Notes: generated from the sequence alone by a model not told the origin. Positions 8,173 through 17,212 are shown, numbered from the stretch's first letter. The stretch is DNA of 64,000 nt from CALMKX01 sp036274895 (GCA_036274895.1 DASUEU010000078.1:22035-86034), one strand, 5' to 3'. Translations and numbers: made by a program.

Positions 8173-9842
8173 CGCGCGGTCAAGGCCGGCACGGCGCTAC
8201 GGTCGGTGACCACCACGCCGTCGTTGGCGGTGCCCAGGATCAGCCGCTCGCGCACCAGCACCGCGGAGGTCACGTCGCGAGCGGGTACCGGTAGGGGCAG
8301 CGGGTGGGCCTGGCGGCCGACCTCGTCCCACAGCCGCGCCCCGTCCCCGTGGTCGTCGAGGAGCAGGTGGGAGAAGCGCCGGTCGCCGGTGGCCACCACC
8401 CGGCCGGACGCTCCGGAGGCACCCTGCCACGAGGCGTCGCCGGAGCGCTGCTCTGCGGCGGCGAGGGGCGAGGGCTGCTGCGCCGCGAACCGACCTTCCT
8501 TGCGCTCGTACAGAGCCCTCTGGGTGCGGGCGACGATTTGGCCCGCGCTGACCTCGACCCGCTCGACGCGCACCTCCGGCACCTCTGCCACCCGCTGCCA
8601 GAGAAAGTCGATCCCGCGCTGCCACAGGCCCTTCTCGGTCGCCGCCCAGACCAGCTCCCCGCTGGCGGCGAGAGCGAGCACGGTGGGCAGTCCGCCTTTC
8701 TGCAGCTGGAAGGTGCGGCCGCCGTCGATCGAGCTGTAGAGACCGGAGGCCGGGCCGGCGTGGTTGACCGCCGCGACCAGCTCTGCGCCCACCGCCTGGA
8801 GGGCCGCCACCCGCACGTTGGTCATGCCCTCGGCGGCCCGTTCGAAGGTGGCGCCACCATCCTCCGAGCGCCAGACCCCGGAGCCCTCGGTGCCCAGGAG
8901 CACCCGCCGGGGGCGCGCCGGGTGAACGGCGATGGCGAGCACGGTGAGGTTCTCCGCGCTGGCGCGCAGCCAGCTCTTGCCGTCGTCGTCCGAGGTGAAG
9001 AGCCCGCCGACGGTGCCGGCCAGGAGCCGGCCTCCGGGCAGGATGCCGAAGCTCGGCGTGCGGTTGGCGGTCAGTCCCTGGCGGTGCATCGTCCACTGCC
9101 CGCCGCGATCGGGGCTGCGATAGACCCAGCCACAAGTCGAGGCCCACAGCTCGCCCGGCCTTTCTGGCACCGGCGTCAGGGAGAAGACCTCGCGATCGAG
9201 GTCCATGCCGGTGAACACCCCCCGCCAGGTGGCGCCGCCGTCGTCGGAGCGGTAGGCCCGGCGCCAGGTGCCGGCGAAGAGGGTGTGGGAGGAGGTCGCG
9301 TCGACCAGCAGGCTGGTGACCTTCTGCATCTCGGGGAGGGCAGCGGTCAGGTGGCGCCAGGTCTGGCCCTCGTCGGTGCTGGTCCAGACGCCGCGCCGCG
9401 TGCCGATCAGCACCTTGCCCGGCTCCCCGGGCACCAGGGCGAGCGAGTAGACCTGGCCGGCCAGGCCGTCCTGCCGCCAGGTCCAGCGGGCGCCGTCATC
9501 GTCCGAGAAGGCGACCATGCCGCCGCCCCAGACGCCCCACATCCCGGCCCACAGCCGCCGGGGCTGGTTGGGATCGAAGCGCAGGGCGGCGACCACCCAG
9601 CCGGGGAAGAGCGGCTCAGGGGCGGGCTCAGTCCAGGTCCGGCCGCCGTCGTGGGAGAGGTAGACCTGGCCCCCCGAGGTACCGGCGAAGACGGTATCGG
9701 GCCGGTCGGGGGCCACGGCGAGGGAGCGAACGTCGGCGCCGAAGAGAGCGGCCTTGGACCACTCGGCCCCGGCAGCGGCGGCCGTCAGGGCACCAGCCAG
9801 GCAGAGGACGAAAGCGGGTAAGGCAAGGCGTCTCGGGGTCAA
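8169..9842 (-). CDS. Secreted BNR/Ycf48-type beta-propeller protein
   Basis: 557 residues with an N-terminal signal peptide (residues 1-~26, LCLAGALTAAAAGA). Repeated Asp-box motifs are seen throughout: LSHDGGRTWTE, FSDDDGARWTW, STDEGQTWRHL, RSDDGGATWRG, SPDRGGQWTM, SEDGGATFER and SIDGGRTFQLQ. This pattern makes a sortilin/Ycf48-like beta-propeller. The role is probably extracellular or periplasmic scaffolding; the Asp-boxes alone do not imply sialidase activity. The gene converges with the sulfatase gene with overlapping stops (4 bases shared). Confidence 0.85.
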   Translation of the reverse strand: MTPRRLALPAFVLCLAGALTAAAAGAEWSKAALFGADVRSLAVAPDRPDTVFAGTSGGQVYLSHDGGRTWTEPAPEPLFPGWVVAALRFDPNQPRRLWAGMWGVWGGGMVAFSDDDGARWTWRQDGLAGQVYSLALVPGEPGKVLIGTRRGVWTSTDEGQTWRHLTAALPEMQKVTSLLVDATSSHTLFAGTWRRAYRSDDGGATWRGVFTGMDLDREVFSLTPVPERPGELWASTCGWVYRSPDRGGQWTMHRQGLTANRTPSFGILPGGRLLAGTVGGLFTSDDDGKSWLRASAENLTVLAIAVHPARPRRVLLGTEGSGVWRSEDGGATFERAAEGMTNVRVAALQAVGAELVAAVNHAGPASGLYSSIDGGRTFQLQKGGLPTVLALAASGELVWAATEKGLWQRGIDFLWQRVAEVPEVRVERVEVSAGQIVARTQRALYERKEGRFAAQQPSPLAAAEQRSGDASWQGASGASGRVVATGDRRFSHLLLDDHGDGARLWDEVGRQAHPLPLPVPARDVTSAVLVRERLILGTANDGVVVTDRSAVPALTAR

Positions 9843-9943
9843 GGGAGTCTCCTTGGCGGGGATTATCCCATCCTTGGCCGGCGTTTCTGCGCGGGGCCGC
9901 CGAGCGCCCTGCGTTCAGCTCTAGAATCCCCCCGGTTCCGCCC

Positions 9944-10417
9944 ATGAGCTTCCCGTCCCCACGACCGGCCCTTCGGCTCCTTTCCCGCTTCGCTGCCGTC
10001 GCGGCCCTGGGCTGGCTCGGCTGGGGGCTGGGGGTGGAGCTGGTCCGGGCCGAGGCGGTTGAGCGCAAGACGCGGCTGTGGCGGATGCCGGCCACGGTGT
10101 GGCGCTTCGGGCAGCGCCAGACCGAGCTGTTCCGGGACTTCACCCTCGCCGCCGGGCGGCACGTGCCGCCTGGGGAGCGGATCCTCTTCCTCGGCCCGGC
10201 GGACCAGCCGGACACCGACTTTTTCGGCTACCTCTGGGCCTCCTATCACTTGGCGGACCGGACCGTAGTGCCCAGCTCTCATCCCCAGGCCCTGGAGATC
10301 TGCAGTCACGTCCTGGTCTTCGGCCGCAAGCTCGAGGGGGATCCCCGCCTCGAGCTGGTCTGGGACGACAAGCTGGGCGCCCTCTACCGGCTGACGAACC
10401 GGGCGGCAGCGCCTTGA
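9944..10417 (+). CDS. Hypothetical membrane-anchored protein
   Basis: 157 residues with one N-terminal hydrophobic segment (residues ~10-33, LLSRFAAVAALGWLGWGLGV) followed by a soluble domain containing GERILFLGPADQPDTDFFGYLWASYHL. No family is recognised. It overlaps the next gene by the four bases TTGA, so the two are probably translated together. The pair resembles a small accessory protein plus a GT-C-like membrane protein, but this is inference. Confidence 0.65.
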   Translation: MSFPSPRPALRLLSRFAAVAALGWLGWGLGVELVRAEAVERKTRLWRMPATVWRFGQRQTELFRDFTLAAGRHVPPGERILFLGPADQPDTDFFGYLWASYHLADRTVVPSSHPQALEICSHVLVFGRKLEGDPRLELVWDDKLGALYRLTNRAAAP

Positions 10418-11754
10418 CCGTCCTCGGCTTCCTCGGCGTGCTCACCCTGTGCGGCCTGCTCGGGCACGGCTGGGCCCCCACCCTGGCTCGCGCCGAGGAC
10501 GGTCGTGCCTGGCGAGCGCTCGCCGCCCTCGTCGCCGGTACGGTGACCTTCTTCCTGCTGCTCGCCGTGCTCGACCTGGTGGGCGTGCCGTGGTCTCGAC
10601 TCTCGCTCGTGCTGGGTACCCTACTGGTCCATCTGGGCCTGCGCTCCCTGGTGAAGGAGCCCGTGGTGGCCCGCCCGCCTCGGCGCCGGACCGGCTGGGG
10701 AACGCTTGTGGCCCTGGTGGCGTTGGCGGCGGTGGGCCTCGCCTGCCTGGCCACCTGGGGGCTCAACCCGGACTTCATCTACCACTGGGGCATCAAGGGC
10801 AAGCGCTTCTTCCTCGCCCGGGCCTTCGACTTCGACTTCCTGGCCCTGCCCTGGAGCAAAGTGCGGCACCCGGACTATCCGAACCTGCTGCCGGGGCTCT
10901 TCGGCGCCACGGGGGTCCTGGCCGGCCGCTTCGGCGAGCGGGGCATGCTGCTGTGGTCCGCCCTCGCCTTTGGCGGGCTGCTGGTGGCCGCCCGGGAGAC
11001 CCTGCTGCGGACGAGCTCCTCCTTCGCCGCCCGCGCCACCCTCGGCGGGCTCGCCCTGGCCGGGGCGGCCTTCGGCATCGGCTACTTCACCTTGGGCGGC
11101 CCCGACTGGCTGATCGCGCTGGCCCCGGTCGCGGCCTGGCCGGCCTTCCTGGGCACGCGGTCGCCAGCCTCGGACCGGGCCGTGGGCTGGATCGCCGCGC
11201 TGGCCGCGGCTTCGAAGATCGAGGGCATGCCGCTCGGGGCATTCCTGGTGGGTCTCTACTTCCTCGGTCGTGGCCGCGAGCGCTGGCGCGCCCTGCCCGC
11301 CTTGCTGCTGCCGACCGCCGCGGTGGTGGCCTGCTGGCTGTGGGGAGCGTTGTCCTGGGGGCTCTTCGTCGAGCAGCGGGGTGGCACGGTCTCCTTCACC
11401 CACGCCGCCACCCTGGCCAAGACCTTCCTGACCACCCTCACCTTCCCGGAGTGGCATCGGGCGAGCTGGATCTTCCTGGCCCTGCCGCTTTTGTGGCTCC
11501 CGCGGGTGACGCGGCCGATCGCCGCCGTGGTGACGCTCCAGGCGTTGTTCTACGCCTACGTCTATCTGAGCTTCCCCCTCGACACCGCCGAACAGGCCGA
11601 GTACCTGGTGCGCTCGAACGGCGCCCGCCTCGCCTTCCACCTCTTCCCCGCCGTGGTGGTGGGGGCGGGGGTGCTGCTGGGGCGGTTGGATGGTGGGAAC
11701 CCGGAGGGCGGACACGTTGGTCCGCCCCTAAGGGGATTGGAGGGTCTTTCGTAG
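10414..11754 (+). CDS. Multi-spanning membrane protein, glycosyltransferase-C-like
   Basis: 446 residues starting at TTG 10414, overlapping the upstream stop; GTG 10438 is an alternative. There are roughly ten hydrophobic segments, and a conserved-looking soluble loop after the third or fourth: NPDFIYHWGIKGKRFFLARAF and HPDYPNLLPGLFGATG. This is the layout of GT-C or DUF-type envelope glycosylation proteins. The last ~18 residues (from NPEGGHVGPPLRG) are encoded by an intergenic palindromic repeat (11706-11776), so the natural C-terminus has been replaced or extended by it. Confidence 0.7.
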   Translation: MTVLGFLGVLTLCGLLGHGWAPTLARAEDGRAWRALAALVAGTVTFFLLLAVLDLVGVPWSRLSLVLGTLLVHLGLRSLVKEPVVARPPRRRTGWGTLVALVALAAVGLACLATWGLNPDFIYHWGIKGKRFFLARAFDFDFLALPWSKVRHPDYPNLLPGLFGATGVLAGRFGERGMLLWSALAFGGLLVAARETLLRTSSSFAARATLGGLALAGAAFGIGYFTLGGPDWLIALAPVAAWPAFLGTRSPASDRAVGWIAALAAASKIEGMPLGAFLVGLYFLGRGRERWRALPALLLPTAAVVACWLWGALSWGLFVEQRGGTVSFTHAATLAKTFLTTLTFPEWHRASWIFLALPLLWLPRVTRPIAAVVTLQALFYAYVYLSFPLDTAEQAEYLVRSNGARLAFHLFPAVVVGAGVLLGRLDGGNPEGGHVGPPLRGLEGLS

Positions 11755-11776
11755 GGGCCGACCCATGTGTCGGCCC
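11706..11776. repeat. Paired-hairpin intergenic repeat
   Basis: Two similar hairpins lie side by side: arms 11706-11713/11720-11727 (GGGCGGAC and GTCCGCCC) and 11755-11762/11769-11776 (GGGCCGAC and GTCGGCCC), each with a 6-base loop. The GTAGGGGC-type flank is typical of REP-like dispersed repeats. It forms the 3' end of the membrane-protein gene and sits between two convergent genes, so it may also end transcription. Confidence 0.65.
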
Positions 11777-11790
11777 TTCCCGGTCGTTGT

Positions 11791-14376
11791 CTAGAACGCC
11801 GAGGTGTCGCCCACGCCGCAGAAGTTGCCGGCCGGGTTCGAGTAGGTCTTCATCGCGCCGGTCATCGTATCCGTCACCGTGATCGTGTACTCCACGTCCG
11901 ACAAGGCGCCGTAGAAGAACCAGTACTTGCCGTTCAAGGCGGTGGCGTCGATGGCCTTGACCACCAGCTCGATGTTGGTCGAGTTGAAGAACCAGAAGAA
12001 GCCGGTGAGGTCCGTCGAGGTTACCGCCGTGCCGGTGCCGGAGCCGCTCGACGGGGTGGTGAAGGCCACCGTGACGGCGAAGCGGCTGCCGAGCAGGCAG
12101 AGGGTCTGGGCATCGGCGACGCAGGAACCGCGAGTCACGAGTCCGGCCTCACCTCGCGGGGCCGTGGCGTCGAGGCCGATCAGCCCTCCCCGTGGCGCTA
12201 CGGAGGCGCCACCCGTGGTGGCGGCCGAGGTCAGGGCCTCGACGTCCGCCAGGCCGCAGATCTCACCCTGCGGGTTGTAGTAGACCTGGGCTTCGCCGGT
12301 GTCGGTGCGCGTCACGGCCACCCAGTACTCGACGTCGGAGAGGGCGCCGAAGAAGAACCAATAGTGGCCATTGAGAGCGGTGGCATCGAGGGCCTTGACC
12401 ACCAGCTCGGTGTTGGCGGCGCTGAAGAACCAGAACGTGCCGGTCTCGTTGGTGAGAGGCACCGCGGTGCCACTCGCGAGGTTGCCTTGGTTGCGGAAGG
12501 TGACCTCCACCTCGACCTCGCCCCCGAGCAGGCAGAGCTGCCCCGTCCCGGCCACGCAGGGTCCGGCGAGGCCGTTGGTGTTGGTGTCGAGGATCGCGGT
12601 GTACGGCGAGTCGCCGCTGGCGTTGGTGGCGCGCACCCGGTACTCGTAGCGGGTGGTGGCGGCGAGGCCGACGTCGGTGAAGGTGGTGACGTTGGCGCCG
12701 ACCGTGCCCACCAGGCTGAAGTCGCCGAAGTCCCGCCTCTCGATGGAGAAACTGGTCTCGTCACTGGCGTTGTCGTTCCAGGCCAGGGTGATCGCCGAGG
12801 CCGTCCGGTTGGTGGCGCGCAGGTTCGACGGCGTGCCGGGCCCCGCTGCCGAGGTGGTGGCCGTCACCTGGTTGGAGTAGCTCGAGCTCGCCGAGCCGGC
12901 GCGCGCCCGCACCCGGAAGGTGTAGGCGGTGGCGGGGGAAAGCCCGGTCGAGTCGAAGGTGACGACGTTGGCCCCGACGTTGCCGACCTCGGAGAAGCTG
13001 CCGCTCCCCATCTTGCGCTCGATCCGGAAGCTGGTCTCGTTCGTGGAGTTGTCGCTCCAACCGAGGCGGATCGCGGTGCTCGACAGCACCGTGGCGGTCA
13101 GGCCCGAGGGGGCGCCGACGGTGCTGCCGCCCGAGCCACCGTAGACGGCGGCGATGGCCGCGCGGTCGTCGGGATGGAGTGAAGCCCCCCGCTCGTCGTC
13201 GTGGATGCTGCGGAACATGATGGCGTTGCGGGTCAGCGTGTGGCCGAGCCCGAGAGTGTGGCCGAGCTCGTGGGCGAAGAGCTCCTCCGCGGCCCGCGCG
13301 CGGTTGCCGAGGCCGCCCTGGAAGAAGCAATCGGTCCCGTTGTTGGTGGTGACCAGAGCATCGAGGGCAGGGTAGTAGTCCTGTCCCTGGTAGGTCTCGA
13401 TCAACGCGTCGTCGAAACAGGGTCCGCCATGGGCGAGCACGCCGCCTTCGCCGCAGGAGAAGACCCCCGACACTTCGTCGAACGGGTCGTTGAAGACGAT
13501 CTTGCCCTCGGGGAAGGGCGCTACGCAGCCGGTCTGATTGTTCGGCGTGGTGCCCAGGTAGTTGTAGCGGATGTTCGAGCCGGCATCGTTGTTCCAGACC
13601 GCGAGCGCAACTTGGAACTCGGCGAAGCCTCCGCCGGCGAGACCAGGCTGACCGGCGCTGTGGGCCCGCCAGGGAATGGAGCGTCCCTCGTCGAACTCGA
13701 ACCAGCGGATCGCGAGGCCGCCCGGCCCTTCGAGCAGGGCGTACCGAGTGGCCAGCGTCGCGGCGGCATCGTCCAAGGCGAGGAGGTAGTCCGCCGGGCG
13801 CTCGAAGCCGCCGGCGGTGTCGGCGATCCAGGCTGCGAAGGCGTCGCCGTCGCGGGGTCGGTCGACCGGACTCTCCTCCAGGCTCACCTTGCCCTGGCCA
13901 TCGAACTGCAACTCGGTGGCACCGTCGAGGTCACGGATGGCCACCCGCCGCCCGCCGCCAGCATCGACCAGGTGGAAGGCACCGAGCATCAGGTGGAGGA
14001 TGCGCCAGGCACCGTCGGCGTGACGCTCGAGGAAGAGCAGGGCACGCTCGCCGTCGCGGAAGGCCGGGGCTCCCCAGATCTTGAGCCCGATGCCGTCGGG
14101 CCCGATGCCGCCCACGACTTTGAGGGTCAGCGAGGAGTTGGCCGCGGCCTCGCCCTTGAGCGAGCGCTCGACCTGCACGTCGTACTCGGTGGCAGGGTAG
14201 CTCGAGGCCCGGGCCGGTCGGGAGGCGAGCACGGTCACTTCGGCGATCACGGCTGCCTGGCGCACCAGGTTGGCGTCCGAGACCATCTGGAAGGTGGTGG
14301 CGTCGGCCGCGCGAGGCAGGCACACGAAGCCGGTGGCGAGCAGCAACGGGAGGAAGCGGGAGAGCTTGCGGGTCAT
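11791..14376 (-). CDS. Secreted metzincin metalloprotease with two Fn3 domains and paired C-terminal repeats
   Basis: 861 residues from ATG 14376 (TTG 14430 also in frame). After the signal peptide (ends near RAADA) there is an N-terminal domain, then a catalytic domain with HELGHTLGLGH at about residue 365 and a Met-turn NAIMF, so the zinc site is intact (HExxHxxGxxH). Two fibronectin type III domains follow (about 415-590). The last ~250 residues are two copies of a ~115-residue module, each with FWFF, ELVVKA-DATALNG-YWFF-GALSDVEY and YxNPxGxxCG. This module is of unknown function. The gene lies 50 bases downstream of fmdB-like 14427-14738 on the same strand. Confidence 0.88.
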   Translation of the reverse strand: MTRKLSRFLPLLLATGFVCLPRAADATTFQMVSDANLVRQAAVIAEVTVLASRPARASSYPATEYDVQVERSLKGEAAANSSLTLKVVGGIGPDGIGLKIWGAPAFRDGERALLFLERHADGAWRILHLMLGAFHLVDAGGGRRVAIRDLDGATELQFDGQGKVSLEESPVDRPRDGDAFAAWIADTAGGFERPADYLLALDDAAATLATRYALLEGPGGLAIRWFEFDEGRSIPWRAHSAGQPGLAGGGFAEFQVALAVWNNDAGSNIRYNYLGTTPNNQTGCVAPFPEGKIVFNDPFDEVSGVFSCGEGGVLAHGGPCFDDALIETYQGQDYYPALDALVTTNNGTDCFFQGGLGNRARAAEELFAHELGHTLGLGHTLTRNAIMFRSIHDDERGASLHPDDRAAIAAVYGGSGGSTVGAPSGLTATVLSSTAIRLGWSDNSTNETSFRIERKMGSGSFSEVGNVGANVVTFDSTGLSPATAYTFRVRARAGSASSSYSNQVTATTSAAGPGTPSNLRATNRTASAITLAWNDNASDETSFSIERRDFGDFSLVGTVGANVTTFTDVGLAATTRYEYRVRATNASGDSPYTAILDTNTNGLAGPCVAGTGQLCLLGGEVEVEVTFRNQGNLASGTAVPLTNETGTFWFFSAANTELVVKALDATALNGHYWFFFGALSDVEYWVAVTRTDTGEAQVYYNPQGEICGLADVEALTSAATTGGASVAPRGGLIGLDATAPRGEAGLVTRGSCVADAQTLCLLGSRFAVTVAFTTPSSGSGTGTAVTSTDLTGFFWFFNSTNIELVVKAIDATALNGKYWFFYGALSDVEYTITVTDTMTGAMKTYSNPAGNFCGVGDTSAF

Positions 14377-14426
14377 GATGGGTCTCGGTGGGTTGAGGGT
14401 GGCCGATAGCGTGCCGGTGCGCAGGC

Positions 14427-14738
14427 TCAAGAGCCGCTCGCCGCGGGCGCGGCGGGGGGTTTGGCCTCGGTCGCCGACGCACCGCCGGCGCTGTCCTGCT
14501 TGGCTTCCGTCTTGGCCTCCGTCTTGGCGCCGTCCGGGGCGCCGGCATCACCGCCGCCCTTCTTGGCATAGTCGGTGACGTACCAGCCGCTGCCCTTGAA
14601 CTGGAACGCGGGCGCCGAAAGCAGCTTCTTGTACACCCCGCCACAGGCCGGGCAGACGGTGAGGGGAGGGTCCGAAAGGCGCTGCAGCTCCTCGGTGCGC
14701 TTGCCGCAGGCCTCGCATTGGTATTCGTAGAGGGGCAC
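14427..14738 (-). CDS. FmdB-family zinc-ribbon protein
   Basis: 103 residues. The N-terminal MPLYEYQCEACGKRTEELQ and CPACGG give two CxxC knuckles, and FQFKGSGWYVTDY is the family's conserved end of the core domain. The tail (about residues 60-103) is a low-complexity Lys/Ala/Glu/Gly stretch. The family is a putative regulatory or metal-binding protein of unproved biochemical role. It precedes the metalloprotease gene and follows the DUF4388 gene on the same strand, so the three may form an operon. Confidence 0.9.
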   Translation of the reverse strand: MPLYEYQCEACGKRTEELQRLSDPPLTVCPACGGVYKKLLSAPAFQFKGSGWYVTDYAKKGGGDAGAPDGAKTEAKTEAKQDSAGGASATEAKPPAAPAASGS

Positions 14739-14757
14739 GAAAACTCTCCTTGAGGGG

Positions 14758-15564
14758 TTAGCCCTCGTTGGTCTGCGAGTCGCCGGCCGTGCGCATCCGG
14801 ATCACGACTTTGCCCGTGCCGCTGTCGGTCGACTTTCGCCCCTCGGCTCCCTCGATCTTGCGGATCAGCTGCAGAACCTGGAAGGCGTACATCAGCTTGG
14901 CGTTCTCGGCGGGAGGCAGGGGGCCGGCGCTGCACGCTTCGTAGAGGGAGCGCTGGCCGTCGACCAGCCGCAGCAGGGCGTAGTCGTTGGCGTCGAGCCC
15001 GGCCTCGATCAGGTCTTCGGGCTGCGAGCACGCCTCGAAGACGGTGTCGCGGCTGCCCAGGCGGCTGAGCAGGCTCTTGGCGTTGGGCGCCCGCTTGATG
15101 CCGGCGAGGATGACCTGGCGCATTGGCAGCATCAGCTGCACCAGCCCGTTCTCCTGGAAGTCGCCGACCTGGAAGGTGACCTGCCCGTCCTGCCAGTAGA
15201 ACAGGCTCCAGACGATGGCCTCGATCTGGTCTCGCACGGCGCGGTAGACCTCGACCGGAGCGAGGAAATCCAGCTCCACCAGCAGGGCTCCGAGACGGCG
15301 GTCGCTCTTGCCCCGCAGCTGCATCGAGAGCTCGTACTGGGATTGCGTGAGGCTGCCGTTGCGCAGCAGGAAGCTGCCCAGAGTGTCCTCGATGTCGGTG
15401 GAACCGGCGTGGACGACGCAGCCGTTCTTGATCAGGACCCGCTTGACCACACCCTCGCGGTGGGCTTCGATGATCCCGGGGACCTGAAAGCGCTGGATGG
15501 TGTAGAGGATCTCGGGAAGGGTGGTCTCGGAGAGATCTCCGCGGTACTGGAAGGCTTTGCTCAC
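14758..15564 (-). CDS. DUF4388 (PATAN-like) domain protein
   Basis: 268 residues. The N-terminus FQYRGDLSETTLPEILYTIQRFQVPGI and KRVLIKNGCVVHAGSTDIEDTLGSFLL are characteristic of DUF4388, a domain found with response regulators, gliding and chemosensory proteins. A helical region covers ~100-250. No signal peptide or membrane segment is seen. The family is thought to mediate protein-protein contacts in signalling. It is divergent from moeA (15660) across a 95-base gap. Confidence 0.85.
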   Translation of the reverse strand: MSKAFQYRGDLSETTLPEILYTIQRFQVPGIIEAHREGVVKRVLIKNGCVVHAGSTDIEDTLGSFLLRNGSLTQSQYELSMQLRGKSDRRLGALLVELDFLAPVEVYRAVRDQIEAIVWSLFYWQDGQVTFQVGDFQENGLVQLMLPMRQVILAGIKRAPNAKSLLSRLGSRDTVFEACSQPEDLIEAGLDANDYALLRLVDGQRSLYEACSAGPLPPAENAKLMYAFQVLQLIRKIEGAEGRKSTDSGTGKVVIRMRTAGDSQTNEG

Positions 15565-15659
15565 GAGTGTCGGGGTCGGGGTGATCTGGGCTGGTCAACG
15601 CCCTCGAACGGCTGATTGTAGCATTGGCGGCCCACCGACCCGTTACGAGGGATGCCGCG

Positions 15660-16883
15660 ATGATCCGCCCCGAGGATGCCTGGGATCTGCTGGAGCCACA
15701 CCTTGCCCCCCTGGGGTCCGAGACCGTGGGTCGCCGCGGCGCGGCCGGGCGGGTGCTGGCTGAGGCGCTGGCCGCCGCCCTCGACGTCCCGGGTGAGGAC
15801 GTCTCGGCGGTGGACGGCTACGCCTTGACCGAGGCGCCCGAGGTCGGCCGCCCCCTGCCCGTGGTGGGGACCATCGCCGCTGGGGATGCGCCGGGCTTCG
15901 AGCTGCCGGCCGGTACGGCGGCGCGGATCATGACCGGCGCGCCCGTTCCGGCGGCGGCGCGGCTGGTGATGATGGTCGAGGCGAGCGACGACGGTCGCAG
16001 CGAGGTTACGTTTCATCGCCCTGCCGAGAGCTCGGACCACATCCGGCGCCGCGGCGAGATCCTGCGCCGGGGAGACCGCCTGCTCGACCCCGGTGCGCTG
16101 CTGACGCCGGGCGCCCTGGCCCTGATCGCCACCCACGGCTTCGGCGAGGTGCAGGTGGTGCGAGCCCCCCGGGTAGCCGTGCTCGCCACCGGCGACGAAG
16201 TGGTGCCCCCGGACCGGGAGCCCCGTCCCGGCCAGCTGCGCGACTCGCACACCGACTTTCTGCTCGCCGCCGGGGCCGGCCTCGGCCTGGCTTTCCACTC
16301 TCTCGGCATCGCTCCCGACCGGCTCGAGGAGCTCTCGGCCCTGGTCGCCCGTGGCCTCGAGAGCGACGTCCTCCTGCTCTGTGGCGGCGTCTCGATGGGG
16401 GAGTACGACCTGGTCGAGGGTGTCCTCGGCTCCCTCGGCTGCCGCCTCCTCTTCGACGCCGTGGCCGTCCAGCCGGGCAAGCCCCTGGTCGCAGCCGTCC
16501 ATGACCGGGGGCTGGTCTTTGGCCTGCCCGGCAATCCGGCGTCGGTGATGGTGGGCTTCTGGCTCTTCGTGCGGCCGGCCCTGCGGCGGCTCGCGGGGGG
16601 TGTGGACGGCTTCTGGCACGGGGCCCTGGCCGCCGAGCTGGCGGGGCCGCTGCCCGGGGCAACGGGGCGCGATCGCTTCCTGCCGGCACGAGTGAGCTTC
16701 ACCGCCGGCGGGATCCGCGCCCTGCCGGTCTCACCCCGAGGCTCCCACGACCTGGCTGCCTACGCTCACGGCACGGCCCTCTTGCGGGTGAGGGCGGGTT
16801 CCCCTCCCCGCCAGGAAGGGGAACCCTGTGAGGTGTTGCCTCTGGCCGATTGGCGGGGGGAGCAGGCGATTGCCGGATCGTGA
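15660..16883 (+). CDS. moeA: Molybdopterin molybdenumtransferase MoeA
   Basis: 407 residues from ATG 15660 with GAGG upstream. MoeA inserts molybdate into adenylylated molybdopterin. The order of motifs matches the family: SAVDGYAL, MTGAPVPAAA, RRRGEILRRGD, VAVLATGDEV (residues ~175-190), RDSHTDFLLAA, LCGGVSMGEYDLVE, VQPGKPL and FGLPGNPASVMV. The molybdenum cofactor may serve a formate-dehydrogenase-like selenoenzyme in the cell, which fits the tRNA-Sec gene nearby, though this link is inference. The gene stands alone on its strand. Confidence 0.95.
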   Translation: MIRPEDAWDLLEPHLAPLGSETVGRRGAAGRVLAEALAAALDVPGEDVSAVDGYALTEAPEVGRPLPVVGTIAAGDAPGFELPAGTAARIMTGAPVPAAARLVMMVEASDDGRSEVTFHRPAESSDHIRRRGEILRRGDRLLDPGALLTPGALALIATHGFGEVQVVRAPRVAVLATGDEVVPPDREPRPGQLRDSHTDFLLAAGAGLGLAFHSLGIAPDRLEELSALVARGLESDVLLLCGGVSMGEYDLVEGVLGSLGCRLLFDAVAVQPGKPLVAAVHDRGLVFGLPGNPASVMVGFWLFVRPALRRLAGGVDGFWHGALAAELAGPLPGATGRDRFLPARVSFTAGGIRALPVSPRGSHDLAAYAHGTALLRVRAGSPPRQEGEPCEVLPLADWRGEQAIAGS

Positions 16884-16923
16884 CATACGGATCTGTTGTT
16901 AATTCTAAACTAGGGTAGCTATC

Positions 16924-16949
16924 CCTCGGGAGGGGATCCCCTCCCGAGG
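16924..16949. repeat. 26-base perfect palindrome
   Basis: The 26 bases are their own reverse complement, with GGATCC at the centre and arms reading CCTCGGGAGGGGA. It lies 40 bases after moeA, next to an AT-rich stretch (TTGTTAATTCTAAACT, 16896-16911) which is unusual in this GC-rich DNA. It could be a moeA terminator or an operator for the downstream riboswitch transcript. No T-run follows. Confidence 0.7.
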
Positions 16950-17049
16950 AGCCTCCTCTCCTGACGGGTGTTCTCCGCCCTTCGCAGCAGCTCTAGGCTG
17001 AGCTCGAGCTCTTGGCACCGAGGGCAAGTGTGCCTCCCGTGCCGTTTCG

Positions 17050-17162
17050 AGCCGGCCCCGAGAAGGGCAGAACCTGCGAAAGCAGGCGACGCAAAGCCAC
17101 GGGTCCTCGCCTCTCCGACCGCCGCATCCGGGGAGCCCAAGATCGCCGAGCTACCGAAGGTC
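17050..17162 (+). promoter_or_regulatory. Cyclic di-GMP-I riboswitch (GEMM-I) candidate
   Basis: The RNA contains AACCTGC-GAAA-GCAGG (17071-17086), a hairpin capped by a GAAA tetraloop, directly followed by CGACGCAAAGCCACGGGTCC (17087-17106). GACGCAAAGCC is the hallmark core of the c-di-GMP-I aptamer. The 3' end GATCGCCGAGCTACCGAAGG (17141-17160) matches the closing strand (GGTTACCGA-like) of the aptamer. It lies 50-160 bases upstream of the secreted repeat protein start (17213). Both the order and the spacing of the motifs fit Rfam GEMM-I. Whether binding turns the gene on or off is not clear. Confidence 0.82.
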
Positions 17163-17212
17163 CGATGCTCGGGCTCTGTTCTAGGGCCAAATCTCTGGAA
17201 AGGAGGATGACC

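Noticed and set aside
17014..17033. Possible sigma-54 site (TGGCACCGAGGGCAAG)
   Set aside because: The -24 GG fits but the -12 TTGC is GGCA; it lies just inside the riboswitch upstream region and is not convincing.
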